DNA from: Bacillota bacterium
GTDB lineage: Bacteria > Bacillota > Clostridia > Lachnospirales > Lachnospiraceae
Direction: 5' to 3'
Assembly (NCBI GenBank): GCA_023413555.1
Contig: JAEZPG010000049.1
Coordinates: 1 to 9,074, forward strand
DNA length: 9,074 nucleotides
The translations under genes and the position numbers were made by a program. The notes under the pieces were generated by a model. It saw only the letters and a program-made list of their open reading frames with translations, had not been told where the DNA came from and made no database searches. Of the stretch, positions 1-6,137 are shown piece after piece (within the stretch, counting starts at the first letter, position 1; the number at the start of each line of letters is the position of its first letter).

Positions 1-1826
1 AAACATCTCATAGAGTTAAGGATTGCCAGCACAGCAACGCCAACATCAGCAAATACTGCCTCCCACATAGTGGAAAGACCGATGGTGGTCAATAGTAAGA
101 CTCCAATCTTTATTGCTAAGGCAAACACAATATTCTGCTTTACAATTTTTAAGGTTTTTTTGGATATATGGATAGCTGTAGAAATCTTAGAGGGTTCGTC
201 TGTCATAATGACAATATCAGCAGCTTCTATGGCTGCATCTGAACCTAGACCACCCATGGCAATTCCAATGTCTGCTCTTGCCAGTACCGGAGCATCGTTG
301 ATGCCATCCCCAACGAAGGCCAATACGCCTTTCTCTGATTTGTGGTCAAATAACTCCACTAATCGTTCCACTTTATCACTCGGTAGAAGTTCTGAATACA
401 CCTGATCTAATTTTAGGAAGGAAGCAACTTTTTCACCTACGGCTTTGCTATCTCCTGTTAGCATGACTGTCTGTCTAATTCCTTCTTTTTTCAGTTGGGT
501 AATCGCCTCTAAGGCATCCTCTTTCACCTGGTCTGCAATGACAATATATCCAGCGTAACTGCCTTCTATTGCTACATACACAACGGTTCCAATGAACTTT
601 TCATCCGGTACTTCCATATGAATCTTCTTCATCAGCTTACTGTTGCCAGCATAAACCTCTTTATTCCTTACTGTTGCGCGTACACCATGGCCAGAGATTT
701 CCTCAACATCAGCAATAAGAGACTGATCTATGTCCTTGCCATAGGCACGTTTTAAAGATAAAGAAATTGGATGGCTAGAATAGCTTTCTACGTATGCCGT
801 ATACTCCAATAATTCATCTTCCGATATCCCTACTGGATGGATCTCCTGCACTTCAAAGACACCCTTAGTCAAAGTACCTGTCTTATCAAATACTACAATC
901 TCTGTTTTGGCCAGAGCCTCCAAATAGTTACCACCCTTCACCAGTACTCCAGCCTTAGAGGCTCCACCTATACCTCCAAAAAAGCCCAGTGGCACTGAGA
1001 TAACAAGAGCACATGGACAAGAGACCACTAAGAAGGTCAATGCCCGGTATAACCAGTCTATAAAGTCAGCTCCTGGGAGAATAAGAGGCGGAAAAATGGC
1101 AAGTGCCATAGCGGCAAAGGTCACAATTGGCGTATAGACAGCTGCAAACTTGGTTATAAAGTTCTCAGATTTCGACTTTTTACTACTTGCATTCTCCACT
1201 AGATCCAAGATTTTACTGACAGTGGATTCCCCAAATTCCTTGGTTACCTCAATAGTCAGAACTCCATTTACATTGACACAACCGCTTAAGGCCACATCCC
1301 CTACTTTCACCTCTCTTGGTACCGATTCTCCTGTAAGGGCAGAGGTATCTAGCATAGAAGTTCCTTCAATAATGGTTCCATCAAGGGGAACCCGCTCTCC
1401 TGCCGAAACAACAATATGATCTCCAATCTGCACCTCTTCTGGATCTACCTTCTCCGTAGTGTCATCCTTCCTTAGATTGGCATAGTCTGGTCGAATATCC
1501 ATTAGTGAAGAGATTGATTTTCTGGACTGAGAAACTGCATAGCTCTGGAATAGTTCCCCCACTTGATAGAACAGCATTACAGCCACTGCCTCCGGAAATT
1601 CACCAATAGCAAAGGCTCCAATGGTAGCAATGCTCATTAGAAAATTCTCGTCAAAAACCTTTCCCCTGACAATGTGTCTGCAAGCCTTCCACACTACTTC
1701 TCCACCCACAATAACATACGCTATAACAAATAATGCCGGCATCAGCCAGTTTATATCCACATTCAAAAGTAGTGCTATCACATAGATCACTGCACTAACT
1801 ATGATTCTAATCAGACTTTTTCTCAT
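1..1826 (-). CDS. cadA: P1B-2 type Zn2+/Cd2+/Pb2+ exporting ATPase (CadA/ZntA family), C-terminal end cut by window
   Basis: This is a membrane pump that uses ATP to expel Zn2+, Cd2+ or Pb2+ from the cytoplasm. I translated 608 codons from an ATG at 1824-1826 to the window edge with no stop. Visible motifs are actuator TGES (165-168), the transmembrane metal site CPC (270-272), the phosphorylation site DKTGT with Asp314, the nucleotide-binding His352-Pro353, and the hinge GDGIND (505-511 region, Asp507 and Asp511). Lys573 in the seventh helix and Asp594 in FADVG of the eighth are the hallmark of the Zn/Cd/Pb subgroup, as opposed to copper pumps. The last visible residues are LNSMR, which usually sit within about ten residues of the C-terminus. 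There is no N-terminal HMA domain: the protein begins directly with a membrane helix. That domain is instead encoded by the gene 15 bases upstream. The start has a modest GAAGGGGA ribosome site. It is probably induced by metal through the divergent CadC-like repressor. Confidence 0.95.
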   Translation of the reverse strand, partial: MRKSLIRIIVSAVIYVIALLLNVDINWLMPALFVIAYVIVGGEVVWKACRHIVRGKVFDENFLMSIATIGAFAIGEFPEAVAVMLFYQVGELFQSYAVSQSRKSISSLMDIRPDYANLRKDDTTEKVDPEEVQIGDHIVVSAGERVPLDGTIIEGTSMLDTSALTGESVPREVKVGDVALSGCVNVNGVLTIEVTKEFGESTVSKILDLVENASSKKSKSENFITKFAAVYTPIVTFAAMALAIFPPLILPGADFIDWLYRALTFLVVSCPCALVISVPLGFFGGIGGASKAGVLVKGGNYLEALAKTEIVVFDKTGTLTKGVFEVQEIHPVGISEDELLEYTAYVESYSSHPISLSLKRAYGKDIDQSLIADVEEISGHGVRATVRNKEVYAGNSKLMKKIHMEVPDEKFIGTVVYVAIEGSYAGYIVIADQVKEDALEAITQLKKEGIRQTVMLTGDSKAVGEKVASFLKLDQVYSELLPSDKVERLVELFDHKSEKGVLAFVGDGINDAPVLARADIGIAMGGLGSDAAIEAADIVIMTDEPSKISTAIHISKKTLKIVKQNIVFALAIKIGVLLLTTIGLSTMWEAVFADVGVAVLAILNSMRC

Positions 1827-1841
1827 GCCAATCCCCTTCGC

Positions 1842-2063
1842 CTACTTGATTACCTTTACATCAGGCTCTACCTTTCTCATGGTTTTTTGTACCTTCTTCA
1901 TAATACCGTCCATATCTATTTCATCTGCAAAATCTATTACCATCTTTAAAGCGAAAAAATTTATGGATACTTCATTAATTCCATCCAACTGAGAAACTGC
2001 CTTCTCCATCTTTGCTGCGCAACTTCCGCAATCCAAATTCTCTAATCGAAATGTTTTCTTCAT
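1842..2063 (-). CDS. free-standing HMA heavy-metal-binding protein, 73 aa
   Basis: This is a small cytoplasmic protein of the heavy-metal-associated (HMA, CopZ/MerP-like) fold. Residues 10-20 carry the metal-binding loop LDCGSCAAKME, with Cys12 and Cys15 as the two thiol ligands. The Asp just before the first Cys is typical of the HMA domains fused to Zn/Cd pumps rather than to copper pumps. The remainder fits the beta-alpha-beta-beta-alpha-beta pattern and the family's usual length of about 70. The gene begins 15 bases before the ATPase gene ends its leader and both run leftward, so they very likely form one transcript. I infer that it works in trans as the missing N-terminal domain of the pump, either delivering metal or regulating it. 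A perfect AGGAGGA site at 2071-2077 supports the ATG start. Transcription should start near 2117 from the promoter at 2124-2153. Confidence 0.92.
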   Translation of the reverse strand: MKKTFRLENLDCGSCAAKMEKAVSQLDGINEVSINFFALKMVIDFADEIDMDGIMKKVQKTMRKVEPDVKVIK

Positions 2064-2094
2064 CGTGTCATCCTCCTAGAATAGTATATTACAT

Positions 2095-2114
2095 AATTGA
2101 ATAATTGTTCAACT
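2095..2114. promoter_or_regulatory. third CadC/ArsR-type operator, downstream of the HMA-ATPase start point
   Basis: The 20-base element AATTGAATAATTGTTCAACT pairs with itself at 8 of 10 positions and keeps the TTGAA...TTCAA half-sites of the other two operators. It lies about 3-22 bases into the predicted HMA-ATPase transcript. Bases 2104-2114 are also a perfect 11-base inverted copy of 2129-2139 in the neighbouring operator, so the two operators face each other. A bound repressor here would block elongation or promoter escape. This is inferred from sequence only. Confidence 0.6.
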
Positions 2115-2123
2115 GTTGACTAT

Positions 2124-2153
2124 ATTATAGTTGAACAATCACTCAACTGTCAA
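2124..2153 (-). promoter_or_regulatory. promoter of the HMA-ATPase operon with operator in its spacer
   Basis: Read on the minus strand, a perfect -35 TTGACA (2148-2153) and a perfect -10 TATAAT (2124-2129) are 18 bases apart. The spacer holds operator half-sites GTTGA and TTCAAC (element 2129-2148, 7 of 10 pairs). A repressor dimer bound here would sit directly on the polymerase contact region. The layout matches the divergent repressor promoter almost base for base at both ends. Confidence 0.85.
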
Positions 2154-2223
2154 TCTTTTTTACTGAAAAAATTTATCAAAAACCCTATCTTTATAGAACA
2201 TCTCTTCCCGATTTATCTCATCC

Positions 2224-2253
2224 TTGACAGTTGAACTGCAATTCAACTATAAT
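2224..2253 (+). promoter_or_regulatory. promoter and operator of the CadC-like repressor gene
   Basis: A perfect -35 TTGACA (2224-2229) and a perfect -10 TATAAT (2248-2253) are separated by 18 bases. The spacer is a 20-base dyad, AGTTGAACTGCAATTCAACT (2229-2248), with 9 of 10 pairs matching. It has the TTGAA-N6-TTCAA form seen in ArsR/SmtB-family operators. The predicted start is near 2260, leaving a leader of roughly 78 bases before the gene. The placement implies autorepression, with both sides of the locus released when metal binds the repressor. Confidence 0.85.
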
Positions 2254-2337
2254 AGTACATAATAACTTGTACCACTTATGGTGTCTACTATTAACGTCTA
2301 CAGGAACTAATATTATTATGTCAGGAGATGAAAAATC

Positions 2338-2697
2338 ATGGAAAGAACAGAGGAGATAGGATGTAATATTATCCATGCAGATGTTGTACAAGAAGTGCTA
2401 GCAAAGATGCCTGACAATCCCACCTTTCAGAAATCCTCAGATTTCTTCAAGGTATTGGGTGATGAAACCAGAACCAAGATTATCTGGGCTTTAGACCAAC
2501 ACGAAATGTGTGTATGCGACATTGCTTCTGTTCTTGGTATGACCAAATCTGCCATCTCACATCAACTTGCTACGCTAAAGAAGGCTCGTCTCGTGAAAAA
2601 CCGTAGGGAAGGCAAGGTGATCTACTACTCTCTTGCGGACAATCATGTGAAATTAATGTTAGAGTCTGGCATCGAGCACACTATACACGAGGATTAA
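2338..2697 (+). CDS. cadC: CadC-type ArsR/SmtB metal-sensing repressor, 119 aa
   Basis: This is a winged-helix dimeric repressor that releases DNA when it binds Cd, Pb or Zn. The helix-turn-helix covers about residues 57-82 (CVCDIASVLGMTKSAISHQLATL), followed by the wing at about 86-98. Cys58 and Cys60 in the CVCD motif match the numbering of the Cys58/Cys60 ligands of staphylococcal CadC (known of the family). Cys9, perhaps with His13, may supply the N-terminal ligands that are Cys7 and Cys11 in CadC. The alpha5 metal site is also complete: Asp101, His103, His114 and His117. His at the last position is CzrA-like; CadC and SmtB have Glu there. The protein therefore retains both sensor sites. 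The ATG follows AGGAG at 2323-2327. An earlier ATG at 2318 is out of frame. The gene is transcribed divergently from the pump operon, whose spacer carries its likely operators. Confidence 0.93.
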   Translation: MERTEEIGCNIIHADVVQEVLAKMPDNPTFQKSSDFFKVLGDETRTKIIWALDQHEMCVCDIASVLGMTKSAISHQLATLKKARLVKNRREGKVIYYSLADNHVKLMLESGIEHTIHED

Positions 2698-2702
2698 GTA
2701 AT

Positions 2703-2733
2703 AAAAAAGCCAGTAGTTTTTACTTCTACTGGC
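2703..2733 (-). terminator. intrinsic terminator of the blaI-blaR1 operon
   Basis: The arms GCCAGTAG (2709-2716) and CTACTGGC (2726-2733) form a perfect 8-bp stem with a 9-base loop. On the minus strand the stem is followed at once by six T residues (2703-2708), so it should stop leftward transcription about 110 bases after the membrane protein gene. On the plus strand the same stem lies 11 bases after the repressor stop codon but lacks a T-tract, so it can be only a weak terminator there. Bases 2734-2845 hold no gene; a short 6-bp hairpin at 2758-2774 has no T-run. Confidence 0.8.
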
Positions 2734-2845
2734 AAATACATTGTTTATTATCGTTGAAAGAGATCCTGTCTCTTACTATCTAAATGATGATACCTCTTTC
2801 ACTTTTTCTGTCTTCTCTTACTAATCAATTGCATGATTACACACC

Positions 2846-3805
2846 TTACTCTGAGCTACTCCTTGATATTCTATGTAGCACCACTCCACAGATACTACCT
2901 GAACTAACTATAACTAATAAATCTATAGGAGCAAGTACGAATCCTCCTAACCCATGAAACACCCATCCCATTCCAAACCGATACAGATGTCCATTGAGTA
3001 GTATCATTTCACCTATGTACATTGCTAGAGTAATTAGGGCTGATACAATAGCAGGAATTACGATAGAAATCCATTTGTTCCTTCCAAGTAAAAAGGAACC
3101 AACGTAAATACCGGCCGTAACTCCCATGATTACAAAGAAGACACACATTAATACTGCCGATAGGGCTGATACCTGTAACTCTCCTGTTCTAAAAAAGGCT
3201 GTAAAGCAAGCAAGAATACATAGTCCAAGAAAAAGCATACTAGAGACTGACTGCATAACCAAGGGTTTTAGACGGCGCTGATTACCGCTTTGTATGGTCT
3301 GCCCGAATCCGTAAAAGCAGTTTAGTATGGAGAGAATCAGTAGTATGGAGATCAGGTAAAAATGAATCTTAAAAGCAGGGCTGTATTCACCAATCAGCAC
3401 ATCCACTGCTTTCCATGTACGAGTTTTAAGATTGTCTGGTGGAACATAGCACATATACATTTGCCAACTTTCCAAGGTTGTTTTCACAGTAGTGGTCACA
3501 ATCACTTTACTTTCAAGTAGCAGCTCAGACACAAAAAATACGGCAAGTGAGATCACCGAAGAAGCTAATATGGCATAACGTTTTATCAAACGTATGGTAA
3601 GTGGCAAAAGCAGAACTCCCACAATCAGCGCAAGACTAATTGGTGTGTAAGGAATGATGTATTTGGGATAGTTCTCTGATCGCACTGTACCATAATTAAG
3701 CATATCAGCGACCACCTTAACTCCCATATACAGAGGGTAACTGGAGGCAAGCAATATGCCCATTACCGACAATATATAATAGATCCTAAAATTCCTATTT
3801 GACAT
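2846..3805 (-). CDS. polytopic membrane protein of unknown family, 319 aa
   Basis: I do not recognise this family. The sequence predicts about eight membrane helices, near residues 8-28, 54-73, 78-97, 147-167, 186-205, 214-240, 246-269 and 284-310. A roughly 50-residue hydrophilic loop (98-146) separates the third and fourth helices and contains an aromatic-rich stretch (WQMYMCYVPP, 114-123). Lys/Arg clusters at 75-76 and 177-180 suggest cytoplasmic loops there. There is no ATPase, protease or transporter signature I can name. The gene sits 15 bases after the end of the small broken secreted-protein gene and has its own GAGAGGAG ribosome site, so it is probably the last gene of the blaI-blaR1 transcript and under BlaI control. 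A role in the envelope response governed by BlaI/BlaR1 is inference from position only. Confidence 0.8.
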   Translation of the reverse strand: MSNRNFRIYYILSVMGILLASSYPLYMGVKVVADMLNYGTVRSENYPKYIIPYTPISLALIVGVLLLPLTIRLIKRYAILASSVISLAVFFVSELLLESKVIVTTTVKTTLESWQMYMCYVPPDNLKTRTWKAVDVLIGEYSPAFKIHFYLISILLILSILNCFYGFGQTIQSGNQRRLKPLVMQSVSSMLFLGLCILACFTAFFRTGELQVSALSAVLMCVFFVIMGVTAGIYVGSFLLGRNKWISIVIPAIVSALITLAMYIGEMILLNGHLYRFGMGWVFHGLGGFVLAPIDLLVIVSSGSICGVVLHRISRSSSE

Positions 3806-3820
3806 TGTTATACTCCTCTC

Positions 3821-4265
3821 TCAATAGAATAGGTTTTCATAAACCATATAGTGGTCTATCTCGTCACCCCACCGGGAGCTTAACATTCCATACTCAATCT
3901 GCTCCCAGGTGACACTGTTATCATTCACTAGCACATAGTATTCATAGAAGGAAAAGGTTGAGGATGATGAAGATGGCTTTCCAGTGTATCTTTTCAGATA
4001 TTTATATTCCGATATTTTCTCCGGTTCTGTCTTAGCACTCTCCCGAATGATAATCTTATATTTGCTTCCATCGTAACTAAGCTCTCCGAAGGACATTACT
4101 GGGTAATTGTCCTTTTCTTTCTCATACAATTCTTTTGAAATACAACGCTGTTGAAGTGTATAGTAATAGACAAGCTTTATTGTTTCTGACTCTCCCTTTC
4201 TTACCTTGTTATAAAAGTACTGCCATAGCTGCTGCCCAGAAGTACATTTTAAGTCTTCTCTTCAT
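3821..4265 (-). pseudogene. small secreted protein or lipoprotein gene, apparently frameshifted after its signal peptide
   Basis: A start ATG at 4263-4265, preceded by GGAG four bases away, opens MKRRLKMYFWAAAMAVLL, a textbook basic-plus-hydrophobic signal peptide, and then meets TAA after 18 codons. The coding signal continues in another frame: an open stretch from 4261 to the TGA at 3821 encodes about 146 residues, beginning around LWQYFYNKVRKGE and ending EIDHYMVYENLFY. This second frame has no ATG or GTG start anywhere before residue YEKEK. Its first possible start, TTG at 4127-4129, lacks a ribosome site and would discard the front third of the domain. Moving from the signal frame to the body frame needs a single skipped base, equivalent to a 1-base insertion or a deletion of 3n+2 bases. 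No lipobox Cys follows the signal in either frame, so a deletion may have removed it. The body (acidic, aromatic, VLVNDNSVTWEQIEYGM) is unfamiliar to me as a named family. Sequencing error is the main alternative. Confidence 0.65.
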
Positions 4266-4275
4266 ACTTCTCCAT

Positions 4276-5199
4276 TCACAATGCATTGGTAAGCAATACA
4301 TAAGCAATTACAATGATTAGTGCCACAAATCCAATCAAGGAAACAACAGACATTTTATTGTAGGATAGGATATTCTCAATTCTAAGTCGTATATTGGCCC
4401 CACCAAACGCCGATGCAAACACGTTCTTACTTTCTGCGTATTTTAAAAGGGAAAGGGCATAGCCTTTTTTCTGCTCCTCTCCACAGCTAGAAAGTACTTT
4501 CTCATCGCAGGATAGCTCCAGATCGGATAGATAACATCGTAAGAATATCCATACAAGGGGATTGAACCAATGCACCGCAGTGGTGGCAAAGGCTATCAAA
4601 CGTCTGAGATTATCAAAGCTTTTGATATGTTCTCTTTCATGTAAAAGGACAAAAGACAACTCCTCGTCCTTATAAGCTGAGGGAAGGATAATCCTCGGAC
4701 GGAAAACCCCATAAACTGCTGGAGACTGTATCTTGTCTGATAGATAGATACGGTCTTTTAGGTGCAAGGAATCTTTAATCTCCCGTAAGGTGATGACATA
4801 GATAATGCCAAAGGCAAGAAGTAGGGCTAGGGCAACTACAAGCCACACCACGGCAGCAATGTCAAACACCTTCTCTAACAGGTTGATTTTATATGTAATT
4901 GGGGAATAGCTGTCAGCTGCCATAACGAAATTGGTATAGGAAAGGCTCGCATCCTTACCCATCTCATATACCACGACAGTCTTTGTTGTAAAGTGGGAAA
5001 GAAACGACATTAGGCCATATCGCCCACTGATTCCCACTGGGATCCACATACGTAGAATTGGAATCATCCACAAATACGTGATAACCCGACGAGGTATCTT
5101 CTTAATACTTCGTAGTAACAAAATGGCAGTACCCACAACTGCCGAAGCAATACTCATGTTGAAAATCCAGTAGAATACTTCTCCCAATAGGAATCTCAC
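4276..5199 (-). CDS. blaR1: BlaR1/MecR1-like M56 membrane zinc protease without a sensor domain, 307 aa
   Basis: This is an integral membrane metalloprotease of the BlaR1/MecR1 family (peptidase M56), which in the classic system leads to cleavage of the BlaI repressor. Membrane helices lie near residues 9-30, 39-57, 112-136 and 287-305. The zinc motif HEREH is at 187-191, the following HWFNPLVW segment at 210-217, and the conserved ELSCDEKVL at 228-236 supplies the further acidic residues typical of M56. A 55-residue extracytoplasmic loop lies between helices two and three. Classic BlaR1 is about 585-600 residues because a penicillin-binding sensor follows the last helix. Here the protein stops three residues after that helix, so no beta-lactam sensor is present. 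The start is GTG at 5197-5199, overlapping the blaI stop as GTGA and preceded by GAAGAGAGG, which implies translational coupling. The signal sensed is unknown. Confidence 0.9.
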   Translation of the reverse strand: MRFLLGEVFYWIFNMSIASAVVGTAILLLRSIKKIPRRVITYLWMIPILRMWIPVGISGRYGLMSFLSHFTTKTVVVYEMGKDASLSYTNFVMAADSYSPITYKINLLEKVFDIAAVVWLVVALALLLAFGIIYVITLREIKDSLHLKDRIYLSDKIQSPAVYGVFRPRIILPSAYKDEELSFVLLHEREHIKSFDNLRRLIAFATTAVHWFNPLVWIFLRCYLSDLELSCDEKVLSSCGEEQKKGYALSLLKYAESKNVFASAFGGANIRLRIENILSYNKMSVVSLIGFVALIIVIAYVLLTNAL

Positions 5200-5552
5200 C
5201 TCTCTTCAATCATTTTCTTCAGTTCCTCAATATCAGTATCTGATAAGCTCTCATCTTCTAATAATGCTGAGAATAATGCCTTTTTTGAACCACCGAAGAG
5301 CTTGTTTACTAACCCCTGTGTCTCTGCTTTGCGAACATCTTCTCTTGAAATCAAGGAAGTACAGACAAAACCAGGCTCGGTACGGTTAATATATCCCTTG
5401 ACCTCAAGCTTCTTGATTACGGTATAAGTTGTATTTTTATTCCAGCCAATCTCGTGAGCTGCTAACATACTTAATTCCTTTGCACTAATTGGCTCTCTGT
5501 CCCAAATCATCTCCATGACTTTGATCTCACTGTCAAATAGTTTTTGTTTCAT
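5196..5552 (-). CDS. blaI: BlaI/MecI/CopY-family transcriptional repressor, 118 aa
   Basis: This is a dimeric winged-helix repressor of the penicillinase-repressor family. The N-terminal DNA-binding domain covers residues 1-70. The recognition helix lies near 37-50 (GWNKNTTYTVIKKL), the signature segment of the family, followed by the wing YINRTEPGFVCTSL. The C-terminal dimerisation region (73-117) includes VNKLFGGSKKALFSALL, where the protease-sensitive bond lies in classic BlaI; I cannot fix the exact bond here. Length matches the family (about 120-130). The ATG is at 5550-5552, with GGAGG seven bases upstream and a T7 run between. The gene overlaps blaR1 by four bases. Three operator-like dyads fill its promoter, so it is probably autoregulated. 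CopY-type copper repressors share the fold, but the blaR1-like partner favours BlaI. Confidence 0.92.
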   Translation of the reverse strand: MKQKLFDSEIKVMEMIWDREPISAKELSMLAAHEIGWNKNTTYTVIKKLEVKGYINRTEPGFVCTSLISREDVRKAETQGLVNKLFGGSKKALFSALLEDESLSDTDIEELKKMIEER

Positions 5553-5623
5553 AAAAAAACCTCCAGACTATCATGATAGTATGTACTATTGCTATAGTCT
5601 ATACTATCATGATAGTCTGGAGG
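5553..5623 (-). terminator. 64-bp near-perfect palindrome with T7: readthrough terminator that sequesters the blaI ribosome site
   Basis: Bases 5560-5582 and 5601-5623 are perfectly inverted over 23 bp, and pairing continues inward (28 of 32 possible pairs across 5560-5623). On the minus strand the stem is followed directly by seven T residues (5553-5559), the form of an intrinsic terminator. The terminal part of the stem contains GGAGG, the blaI ribosome site. RNA coming from the PEBP gene upstream would carry both arms and fold. RNA started at the blaI promoter (near 5594) carries only the downstream arm and would leave the ribosome site free. No other terminator is visible after the PEBP gene. 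Confidence 0.75.
5566..5617. repeat. three tandem BlaI-type operators at an 18-bp period
   Basis: The dyad ACTATCATGATAGT occurs at 5567-5580 and again at 5603-5616, and a variant ACTATTGCTATAGT at 5585-5598 shares the ACTAT/ATAGT half-sites. Successive copies start exactly 18 bases apart. The rightmost copy overlaps the promoter spacer and -10, the middle one the predicted start point, and the leftmost the region just upstream of the ribosome site. Their placement makes BlaI the obvious ligand, but this is inference. Confidence 0.75.
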
Positions 5624-5629
5624 TGTCAA
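5601..5629 (-). promoter_or_regulatory. promoter of the blaI-blaR1 operon
   Basis: On the minus strand a perfect -35 TTGACA (5624-5629) is followed 17 bases later by TAGTAT (5601-5606), a 4-of-6 match to the -10 consensus. The predicted start lies near 5594. Operator dyads lie over the spacer/-10 and over the start point, so a bound repressor would exclude polymerase. The -10 is imperfect because it is built from operator sequence. Confidence 0.65.
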
Positions 5630-5643
5630 GAAATATTTCCCAC

Positions 5644-6120
5644 TTATCTCTGATATTCACCAGTAATCTTTCCCTGCTGCAGGACATGTCCCTCCATGGC
5701 CTTAAGAACATCCTTCTTCCTTGCCTGACTACTTAACTCTAAATAAGTATCTAGTGCATAAATATGAAATACATATCGATGGGCAGTTCTTATAAATCGT
5801 GGCATCTTAGGGCCTGCATATCGATTACGTCCATAACCAATCCCCTGCTTTGCTCCATTTAGTGAATTCACTGTTGCTCCTCCAGGAATTCCCTCCGGTA
5901 TTCTCTCCTGTCTTGGAATATTCCAGATTACCCAGTGATTATAACTTTTCATAAAGGGAATGTCTAAGTCGTCCATAATAATGACAAGGGAAACCCCTTT
6001 CTCATTTAGATTCTTAATCTCAAAGGCTGGGGAAAGGTCCTCCCCAAACCCAGTATGCTTCATTGGTATCCTTCCCTGATCCTCAAAGGAAGGGGAATTA
6101 ATGACTAACTCGTCCTTCAT
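5644..6120 (-). CDS. YbhB/YbcL-family (PEBP-fold, Raf kinase inhibitor-like) protein, 158 aa
   Basis: This is a cytoplasmic protein of the phosphatidylethanolamine-binding protein fold; there is no signal peptide. Ligand-pocket motifs are present: DLSPAFEI at 28-35, MDDLDIP at 49-55 (canonical DDPDAP), NHWVIWNIP at 61-69, and AHRYVFHIYALD at 113-124 with His114. The canonical GPCPP segment reads GPKMP here (103-107), which changes the pocket rim. Length is normal for bacterial members. The biochemical role of bacterial PEBP-like proteins is poorly defined, so I assign none. The gene follows the RnfC-like gene by 17 bases with a strong AGGAGG site, making it the last gene of the TetR-led operon. 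Its stop lies about 20 bases before the palindrome at 5560-5623, which probably ends the transcript. Confidence 0.9.
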   Translation of the reverse strand: MKDELVINSPSFEDQGRIPMKHTGFGEDLSPAFEIKNLNEKGVSLVIIMDDLDIPFMKSYNHWVIWNIPRQERIPEGIPGGATVNSLNGAKQGIGYGRNRYAGPKMPRFIRTAHRYVFHIYALDTYLELSSQARKKDVLKAMEGHVLQQGKITGEYQR

Positions 6121-6137
6121 ACTTCATACCTCCTGGC

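Noticed and set aside
103..107. PEBP GPKMP variation (residue numbers) as evidence of a broken protein
   Set aside because: The other pocket motifs and the length are intact, so it is better read as a subfamily difference.
70..1419. two plus-strand open frames inside the ATPase gene
   Set aside because: They are antisense to a continuous ATPase reading frame with all catalytic motifs and have no start signals.
2254..2337. riboswitch or structured leader before the CadC-like gene
   Set aside because: The leader is only about 78 bases, I see no stem of more than four pairs, and operator control is sufficient.
2758..2774. short hairpin AAGAGA/TCTCTT as a second terminator
   Set aside because: It has only six pairs and no T-run on either strand; the 2703-2733 hairpin is far better.
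4127..4129. TTG as the genuine start of a 102-residue protein ending at 3821
   Set aside because: There is no ribosome site before it, the reading frame with protein-like sequence continues about 44 codons further upstream, and a well-supported signal-peptide start exists at 4265 in another frame.
4135..4320. plus-strand open frame of 61 codons across the blaR1 end
   Set aside because: It has no ribosome site, lies antisense to the blaR1 end and the broken gene, and looks like a chance frame.
5560..5623. insertion-sequence end or transposon remnant
   Set aside because: There is no transposase and no target duplication, and the palindrome is fully accounted for by operators, promoter and ribosome site.
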